A stretch of DNA of 40,820 nt from Bacteroidales bacterium (GTDB taxonomy: Bacteria; Bacteroidota; Bacteroidia; Bacteroidales; UBA12170). Where the stretch lies: contig JADGDY010000018.1 of NCBI GenBank assembly GCA_016744655.1, positions 1-40,820 of the forward strand. The letters are read 5' to 3'. The notes under the pieces were generated by a model that was given only the letters and a program-made list of their open reading frames with translations, did no database searches and was not told the DNA's origin. The first letter of the stretch is position 1; each line of letters starts with the position of its first letter. The translations under genes were made by a program, and so were the position numbers. Shown here one piece after another: positions 35,209 through 40,820 of this stretch.

Positions 35209-36243
35209 ATGATTTACGATTTATTGGCCTCAGGTCAAGAAGGTGGCTGCTCGGCTAAACTTCCAGCAAAAGAATTAGATAAGGCCTTAGCCGATTTGCC
35301 ACAAATTACTGGACCAGAATTAATGGTGGATATCAGTACCCACGATGATGCTGGCGTATATAAAATTAATGAGGAAACAGCACTTATTCAAACCACTGAT
35401 TTTTTTCCTCCAGTTTGCTCCGACCCTTATGAGTTTGGGCAAATAGCTGCAGCAAATGCATTGAGTGATGTTTATGCCATGGGAGGTAAAGTGATTACTG
35501 CCATGAATTTATTAGAATTCCCTGCTGATCAACCATTAGAAGCCTTAAAGGAAATCATTAGAGGAGGACAAGATAAAGTTGCTGAATCTGGTGGGTATTT
35601 GGTAGGAGGACATACCATCACCGATAAGGTTCCCAAATTTGGTCTGGCAGTTAGCGGACTTGTTCACCCTGATAAAGTAATCACCAATTCCAATGCTAAA
35701 GAAGGTGATGTTTTAATTCTAAGCAAACCCATTGGAGCTGGCATTATTCTAGCAGGAAAAAAAATAGGGGAGGCCAAGCCAAAAGATTATCAAGCCTGTT
35801 TGGATAATATGAAGTTGCTGAATAAAAAAGGTGCCGAAATCATGCAGAAATATGGCGTGAAATGTGCTACCGATGTCACAGGATTTGGATTGATTGGTCA
35901 TGCTTATAAATTAGCTTTAGCTAGCGATGTATGTTTGGAATTAGGTACTCATAATCTTCCCTTACTAAATGGGGCTTATGATTTAGCTGAGTTAGGCTGT
36001 TTGCCAGGAGCTTGCTTTAGAAATCAAGAGTTTGTTGAGGAGTTTTGCCAATTCAGCGATGATGTAGTTTATGAAAACAAAATGCTCCTTCACGATGCCC
36101 AAACCTCTGGTGGCTTGCTAATGTGTGTACCTAAGGAATCAGTAAATATAGTATTGGAGGAATTGAGAAATTCTGATTATCCTTATTCTGCAGTTGTGGG
36201 AGAAGTAAAGGCTAAGGGAGATTTCTTAGTGGAAGTGTCTTAA
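35209..36243 (+). CDS. selD: Selenide, water dikinase (Cys form)
   Basis: 344 aa, the normal SelD length. It makes selenophosphate from selenide and ATP, the selenium donor for SelA. The catalytic loop GQEGGCSAKLP has Cys14 and Lys17; in selenoprotein versions of SelD the Cys is Sec, so this SelD is made independently of the Sec machinery. The AIRS-type N-terminal domain with STHDDAGVY (metal/ATP binding) and the C-terminal domain with ATDVTGFGLIGHA follow. It is the second gene after yedF and ends 222 nt before a convergent epimerase gene. Confidence 0.96.
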   Translation: MIYDLLASGQEGGCSAKLPAKELDKALADLPQITGPELMVDISTHDDAGVYKINEETALIQTTDFFPPVCSDPYEFGQIAAANALSDVYAMGGKVITAMNLLEFPADQPLEALKEIIRGGQDKVAESGGYLVGGHTITDKVPKFGLAVSGLVHPDKVITNSNAKEGDVLILSKPIGAGIILAGKKIGEAKPKDYQACLDNMKLLNKKGAEIMQKYGVKCATDVTGFGLIGHAYKLALASDVCLELGTHNLPLLNGAYDLAELGCLPGACFRNQEFVEEFCQFSDDVVYENKMLLHDAQTSGGLLMCVPKESVNIVLEELRNSDYPYSAVVGEVKAKGDFLVEVS

Positions 36244-36248
36244 GTACA

Positions 36249-36290
36249 TAGAGTTCATAAAGTCCGTAAAGTGGCTAAAGTATTTAAAGT
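36249..36290. repeat. Short tandem repeat, 9-bp period
   Basis: The core TAAAGT occurs at 36258, 36267, 36276 and 36285, with a degenerate fifth unit TAGAGT at 36249. The intervening three bases differ. It lies directly after the selD stop. The same AAAGT core, on the other strand, forms the 8-bp-period ACTTT repeat at 341-361. Confidence 0.7.
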
Positions 36291-36311
36291 TAATACTTGT
36301 TTTGGTAGTTG

Positions 36312-36397
36312 TCGAGCTTTCTTAGTATTTCTTGGGTATTATTGAAAAAATAAATTAGTATTCATAATTCTTAAAATGGATGATAAGAAAGCTTCGA
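36312..36397. repeat. Inverted repeat in the selD/epimerase gap
   Basis: TCGAGCTTTCTTA (36312-36324) pairs with 36384-36397 over 13 bp with a single bulged base. The arms are 59 nt apart. It may be the remnant of a small mobile element or part of the 3' UTR of selD. Confidence 0.5.
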
Positions 36398-36408
36398 GAA
36401 CGAGGCTT

Positions 36409-36466
36409 TGGTTTTTTTTGAAAATCAAGGAGTTTACATGTGTAAATGACTGTTTTCAAAAAAAGC
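36409..36466. terminator. Hairpin at the convergent selD/epimerase junction
   Basis: TTTTTTTTGAAAA and TTTTCAAAAAAA form an outer AT-rich stem, and GTTTACATGTGTAAAT forms an inner stem-loop. The arms reach the epimerase stop codon (36466-36468). Likely a bidirectional terminator, with the T-run on either strand. Confidence 0.6.
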
Positions 36467-37497
36467 TATAACGAAGTTGACGGAGTTTTCTTGCAGTCAT
36501 TCAAATAGCAATCCCCAATCAACATAATAGCCTTCTGCAAAGCAGTAAACTCAAAATCCAATGTGTCTACTATTTTCCTACTCGAATAACTATAGGAACT
36601 CATAAACGAACGAGCTGTAGACTTCGTTAGCTCAGGTGTTTTTCCAGTGAGAATTCCTTTTAGATAGGCTCCTCTCCAAGCCAAATTCATCATCCAAGGT
36701 TTTGCTTCAGCGCTTGGGAATGGTTTATTGAGAGTTTTGGCCATCATATTAAAGAATTCCAAATAGGTAAGGTCTTCTCCGTTTAAAACAAATCTTTCAT
36801 TGCAAATATCAGACTCCATGAGCTCAATCATGGCTCTAGTCACATCTCTCACATAAACATAACCATTCATTCCATGGCTATAGTATTTCATTCCTTTAGC
36901 CATCATTTTAAAGAAAGAAGGACTGCCTTTGCTCCAATCACCAGGGCCAAGAATTACAGATGGATTTACAATAACAGCATTTAAACCTTCTGCTATTCCT
37001 CTCCAAACTTCCATCTCCGATTGGTATTTGCTGATGGAATAAGGGGAGTCTTTGTCGCCATCTTTCCATGGGGTTTTCTCGTTGGTACTTTCTCCTTGTT
37101 CTGCTCTTCCCAAGGCTGCAATGGAGCTCACATGAACCAATTTCTCAATGTTGTGATGCAAACAGGCATTGACCAGATTTTTAGTTCCTTCAATATTGGC
37201 AGTTAGCATTTTCTGCTTGTCTTGCTTCTTAAAAGAAACCATAGCAGCACAATGGTAGACTTTTGAAACCCCTTTTAAGGCTTCCTCAAGAGAAAAATAG
37301 TCTAGTAATTCTGCTTCAATCCATTCGATTTTAGAAAGCAGGTTTTGCGGAGAGGCAGAATAGAAAGAAAAAATCTTTTCTAATTGTTTCAGAGAAGAAT
37401 GACTTCTTTTAATGGCTCTAACTTGTTCTCCTTTTTTCAAAAGATCGAAAAGCAAATGTGCGCCCACTAAACCTGTTCCTCCTGTTATGAGTATCAT
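36466..37497 (-). CDS. NAD(P)-dependent epimerase/dehydratase (extended SDR)
   Basis: 343 aa. The Rossmann glycine motif GGTGLVG is at 6-12, the catalytic YxxxK at Tyr153-Lys157 (SPYSISKYQSE) with Ser124/Ser125 upstream (VSSIAALG). This is the extended short-chain dehydrogenase fold, similar to dihydroflavonol-4-reductase-like or sugar epimerase proteins of Bacteroidota. The substrate is not deducible. A TATCTTTG box on the minus strand (plus 37502-37509) lies only a few bases upstream of the ATG, so the transcript may be leaderless or nearly so. Confidence 0.9.
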   Translation of the reverse strand: MILITGGTGLVGAHLLFDLLKKGEQVRAIKRSHSSLKQLEKIFSFYSASPQNLLSKIEWIEAELLDYFSLEEALKGVSKVYHCAAMVSFKKQDKQKMLTANIEGTKNLVNACLHHNIEKLVHVSSIAALGRAEQGESTNEKTPWKDGDKDSPYSISKYQSEMEVWRGIAEGLNAVIVNPSVILGPGDWSKGSPSFFKMMAKGMKYYSHGMNGYVYVRDVTRAMIELMESDICNERFVLNGEDLTYLEFFNMMAKTLNKPFPSAEAKPWMMNLAWRGAYLKGILTGKTPELTKSTARSFMSSYSYSSRKIVDTLDFEFTALQKAIMLIGDCYLNDCKKTPSTSL

Positions 37498-37560
37498 TGA
37501 GCAAAGATATAAAATTACTCATGCCAGTTAAATGGATGATTGTTGTTTGTCATTTTATTA

Positions 37561-37584
37561 TGATTAATTAGTACTAGTTAATTA
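37561..37584. promoter_or_regulatory. 24-bp near-perfect palindrome between divergent promoters
   Basis: The sequence reads the same on both strands over 12 half-positions, with only two G-T type mismatches; the core is AATTAGTACTAGTT. It sits between the epimerase start (37497) and the -7 box of the SIR2 gene (37624), where a repressor dimer could control one or both. The AT-rich composition makes short palindromes likely by chance, but not one this long. Confidence 0.45.
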
Positions 37585-37623
37585 TTGATTTATCTTAGAA
37601 GAATAATCATTTGGATTAATTAA

Positions 37624-37631
37624 TATCTTTG
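37624..37631 (+). promoter_or_regulatory. -7 promoter box for the SIR2 gene (TATCTTTG)
   Basis: An exact TAnnTTTG match, 31 nt upstream of ATG 37663. The expected transcription start near 37638 makes the TTG at 37639 an unlikely start codon. No -33 TTG at usual spacing. Confidence 0.5.
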
Positions 37632-37662
37632 ACTGAGATTGCACTTCCAAATAACGCCAAAA

Positions 37663-40600
37663 ATGAGAAGAAGTATTTTTAGAAATGAATTTGAAGTTTT
37701 TAAAGGAAAATTAAACAGCTTAAATGAACATCTGTATTTAGATTTAAAACATGAATTATTCAGGATAGAAACTGAATTGATTGGAGAAACTTTCCTTTTT
37801 TTAAAGCCAGAAATTAAATCGGAAAATTGCCTTGTAGATGTAATCAGTAATAAAATAGAAGATATTGACCTTGTTGATAATCTTAAGAAATTATTTATTA
37901 TTGAAGATGACCTTGACTTGCCGCCACATCTACTTGGTGAGTTTGTAGCAAAGAATGTAGTTTTATTCATTGGTGCAGGAGCATCTGTTGGTTTAGGGTA
38001 TCCAAATTGGTGGGCCCTAGGGAAAAAAGCAATCAAAAAACTTGAGTCTAATGGCCAGATTAGTAAATACACCGCTGAAAATTTGTTGAATAGTAATACG
38101 GATCCGAAACAACTTTTATCTGTTTTTGAGGGGTTTAATCCTAAAGAAACAGAAGAGTGCAAGGGTTTTTATGAAGGGATATTTAAGCATAAGGGTCTTG
38201 AAAAGGCAGATGAAAACAAAGAAAGAGGTGTTTATGATATAATAACTGATTCTTCTTTTGGCGGTAAAATCATTACTACTAATATTGATGAAGAAGTAGC
38301 TTTGGCTTTCAATGAGAAATACTCTAGAGTAAAGCATAACGAGTTGGTAGATGTTCAGAATGGGGACCAAGAAGTGAAAGATAATCTATTAGTTCAGGAT
38401 GAATATGAAACGCTAGGGGATTTTAGGTTTAATAATAAGCAGGATCAAATTGTTTATTTGCATGGTTCTGTAAATAAAATAGCAAATACAATTTTTACTA
38501 TTAAGGATTATAGTAATAGATATTTCCACAAAGACTCTGAAATAGTGGCTTTTCTGGAATATGTTTTTAATAAATATACTGTATTATTTATAGGATATGG
38601 TTTAGCTGAATTTACAATTTTGGAATCTATTTTGAACTCTAAAACAAAAAAGATACATTATTCATTAGAAGCTACTTTCCTAAGTGATATAGAAACAATA
38701 GATGTTAAAACAAGGGCGTTTAAGGAACTAAATGTAAGTGTAATTCCTTACTATAGAGATAATAAAGATTATGCAAGACTATTAGATGTTCTTGAAAGTT
38801 GGATGAGAAAAATTATTAATACGCCTAATACTTTTTTGGCAAGAATTCATAAAATCAATGAAGTAAAAATTGCAAAAGAAATAGATGTAATAGAGAATTC
38901 GACAATTGCATTGTTGAAGGAGGATGCTGCTTTGCGTAAATTATTTTTACAAGAAGTCGATAATTCTGACTGGTTGTTTTCATTGAGAAATGCTAACCTT
39001 TTTTGTACAGATGTCTATAAGATTCCTGATACAAGAAATTTAAAAAAAGGTGATGCAATTATTTGGGAGCAAATTCTTTTTTTGCAAAAAATATCTGAAT
39101 TGGAAGGCTTTGTAAATAAACAAAACCTGGTAGATGGGATTTTGATAATCTTAGATAAAATAATTAACAGTGGTTATTGTAATTATTGGGTTGATGATAG
39201 GATTTCACTTATTTTAGGGAAGGTTCCTCAAGAAGTAATTGAATACAAGTTATTAAAAACACATTTAAGTAATATTTCTAAGAATCCATTTGAATCTCAG
39301 AAGTCAGATTTCTGGTCAATTAGAGATTTGGTTTATAATTTATTTATGTCAAATAGTTATAATGAGATAAAGCTTATTTGTAATCACCTATGGGGTTTTG
39401 TTGCAATCAAGCCAAGCAAGAGAAAAATGAAATATGAGCCAAACTCATTCATTTATAACTTTAAAAAAGAAGAGTTTCCTGTTGCTATTTGTAGAGATGC
39501 CTACATGAAAATCTTTGATAACATTTCTAAGTTATTACTAATTGAAGGGAAGTCAAGTATTTATTCCTTTAAAAATCATTTTATCTTCGAGGATACCAGA
39601 TATAGTTTAGTATTTGAACTACAAAAATCTTTTAACATAAAAACTGTACTGACAAACGGAGATAAAAAGATTTTTGAATTTAAAATTGAAAGGTTTTATG
39701 ATAAATCTATTTCAGAAATAGATTTATTAATAAAAAATAAGCTTGTTGCTAATGATATTGACCCATTGGAAATTAAATTCGAAACATTTTATTATAGTGA
39801 ATTAAACTTAGTACAAATTATAATACATTTATTTGAAGAAAATTATCAGCTTCGAGATTTAGATTTGATAGATTTATCAGAGACAAGTGATGAGAATGAT
39901 ATTTTGAGTCTAGTTAAGATTTATATCCAACTCATTGAGCTATTTTCAACTCAATACTTTGATGATTTTAGATCGTATATTGGTCAACTATTCGATAATA
40001 AAAAATTTTATTTGCCTGTATTTAAGAAAGTTGGATTGTATTTTATTAATTTGAATTTTAAAGAACTAGAGGATTTGTTTTGGGAAAATATCAGTTGTTA
40101 TGATTTCTTAAGTAAGTACGAATATAACGAACTTACTTATAATTTGCTAAATATGAATAGTCAATTAATTGGACTAGAGGGTGTAAGTGCTTTGAGGCAA
40201 TTAATTGTAAATGGTCCAAATCTAGAATTTGACTACAATAAGGAGAAGAATAAAGAGTCGTGGCAATTAAAATGGGTTTCAATATTTAAGGATAATCCTA
40301 GTTTTAATGATCTATATGAACAGACGCTAAGAGCTAATAATGGAGAAGTGTATTCCCATCGAAGACTCGGGAAAATGTACTTTTCAAGTCCTACCTCACC
40401 ATATTCCATTTCAGAGTTAGGTGTCATGAGCATTCAAGAGATTGTACAAAAAATTGAAGAATTTGAGCCTAATAAGAAAGGTTTTAATGAACCTGACGAA
40501 TTTGGATTTGCATCTGCCATTCAGGAAGATTCGAATAGAAATATCAATAAATATGTCAATCATTTGGATTTATTTTTAACTGTTGAAAATAGAATCCTAA

Positions 40601-40812
40601 GTGCGATTATTGAATCAATAGGATCCCAAATAGAAATCTGTGTGATATCTTTAGATCTCATCCTGAAATTTTTCAATGATTTATTTGAAGATGAATCAAG
40701 TGTAGAGAGCTTTGAGCGTAAAAAAATGATTTCTAATATAATTGAACTTCTATCTAGAATAATTAAGACTGATAATGTGTCATTGACAATTAGAGAGATG
40801 AAACAAATTTAG
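37663..40812 (+). CDS. SIR2-domain protein, probable antiphage NADase (DSR-like)
   Basis: 1049 aa from ATG at 37663. Residues about 1-95 are an extra helical N-terminus. About 96-385 form a SIR2-like domain: the NAD-binding GAGAS (104-108), the catalytic-site asparagine in TTNID (Asn207), the catalytic histidine in YLHGS (His267) and GYGLAE (311-316). All key residues are present, so NAD hydrolysis is plausible. The remaining ~660 residues are helical, with no family that I recognise. Size and layout resemble defence sirtuins DSR1/DSR2, in which the SIR2 domain depletes NAD+ after the C-terminal part senses a phage protein. Only 8 bp follow the stop in this window, so a partner gene cannot be excluded. 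Other SIR2 defence types (Thoeris, SIR2-HerA, AVAST) have different partner or fused domains. Confidence 0.85.
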   Translation: MRRSIFRNEFEVFKGKLNSLNEHLYLDLKHELFRIETELIGETFLFLKPEIKSENCLVDVISNKIEDIDLVDNLKKLFIIEDDLDLPPHLLGEFVAKNVVLFIGAGASVGLGYPNWWALGKKAIKKLESNGQISKYTAENLLNSNTDPKQLLSVFEGFNPKETEECKGFYEGIFKHKGLEKADENKERGVYDIITDSSFGGKIITTNIDEEVALAFNEKYSRVKHNELVDVQNGDQEVKDNLLVQDEYETLGDFRFNNKQDQIVYLHGSVNKIANTIFTIKDYSNRYFHKDSEIVAFLEYVFNKYTVLFIGYGLAEFTILESILNSKTKKIHYSLEATFLSDIETIDVKTRAFKELNVSVIPYYRDNKDYARLLDVLESWMRKIINTPNTFLARIHKINEVKIAKEIDVIENSTIALLKEDAALRKLFLQEVDNSDWLFSLRNANLFCTDVYKIPDTRNLKKGDAIIWEQILFLQKISELEGFVNKQNLVDGILIILDKIINSGYCNYWVDDRISLILGKVPQEVIEYKLLKTHLSNISKNPFESQKSDFWSIRDLVYNLFMSNSYNEIKLICNHLWGFVAIKPSKRKMKYEPNSFIYNFKKEEFPVAICRDAYMKIFDNISKLLLIEGKSSIYSFKNHFIFEDTRYSLVFELQKSFNIKTVLTNGDKKIFEFKIERFYDKSISEIDLLIKNKLVANDIDPLEIKFETFYYSELNLVQIIIHLFEENYQLRDLDLIDLSETSDENDILSLVKIYIQLIELFSTQYFDDFRSYIGQLFDNKKFYLPVFKKVGLYFINLNFKELEDLFWENISCYDFLSKYEYNELTYNLLNMNSQLIGLEGVSALRQLIVNGPNLEFDYNKEKNKESWQLKWVSIFKDNPSFNDLYEQTLRANNGEVYSHRRLGKMYFSSPTSPYSISELGVMSIQEIVQKIEEFEPNKKGFNEPDEFGFASAIQEDSNRNINKYVNHLDLFLTVENRILSAIIESIGSQIEICVISLDLILKFFNDLFEDESSVESFERKKMISNIIELLSRIIKTDNVSLTIREMKQI

Positions 40813-40820
40813 TATTTGAT

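Noticed and set aside
36249-36290. TAAAGT repeats as a CRISPR array
   Set aside because: The period is 9 bp with a 6-bp core, far too short for repeats and spacers, and no cas genes are present.
37639-37662. TTG at 37639 as the start of the SIR2 gene
   Set aside because: It lies at the expected transcription start of the TATCTTTG promoter, and an ATG follows 24 nt downstream.
37620-38162. 180-codon minus-strand reading frame opposite the SIR2 gene start
   Set aside because: It is the antisense of a strongly supported coding region, and its Ser/Phe/Leu-rich composition is what the reverse of an AT-rich gene gives.

Overview
The window looks like the chromosome of an AT-rich, probably marine member of the Bacteroidota. 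The signs are type IX secretion (T9SS) C-terminal sorting domains, many exported proteins with signal peptides ending in a residue pair such as AQ or GQ, lipoproteins starting with SC or CC, an OprO/P-like porin, TPR-LuxR and NarL-type regulators, and several promoters of the Bacteroidota form TAnnTTTG (-7 box). A Marinifilaceae/Marinilabiliales-type host is my guess; the sequence does not prove it.

Layout. 1-150 is the end of an IS256-type insertion sequence, followed by about 450 bp of degenerate direct repeats. 908-4846 holds a large T9SS-exported protein and two tiny paralogous exported peptides that each end in a sorting-signal-like tail. 5474-7677 is a three-gene run of lipoproteins and envelope proteins. 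7800-17639 is mostly minus strand: oligoendopeptidase F, an exported alpha/beta hydrolase, a beta-helix lipoprotein plus porin pair, a POT/MFS-like transporter and a lipoprotein sulfatase. A MITE-like pair of inverted-repeat elements lies at 17791-17993. 18097-22948 carries a CNNM/CorC-type CBS protein, a T9SS propeller protein and a TPR-LuxR regulator. A twice-repeated palindrome between the last two suggests regulation.

23108-36243 is a selenocysteine region: tRNA-Sec (UCA anticodon), selA-selB overlapping by 4 nt, and yedF-selD behind its own well-formed promoter. It is interrupted by an unrelated minus-strand block between the tRNA and selA (a 7-TM protein, a histidine kinase, a NarL-type response regulator, an unrecognised 392-aa protein and an unrecognised 251-aa protein) and by two unrecognised envelope-type genes between selB and yedF. 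I could find no selenoprotein in the window, and SelD is the Cys form.

The right end has a minus-strand NAD-dependent epimerase and, divergent from it, a 1049-aa protein with a SIR2-like NADase domain and a long uncharacterised C-terminal region. This resembles single-protein defence sirtuins (DSR-like) and is the best candidate for an immune system here. Other candidates for undescribed biology are the tandem mini-proteins with sorting tails and the two-component/392-aa-protein locus next to tRNA-Sec.
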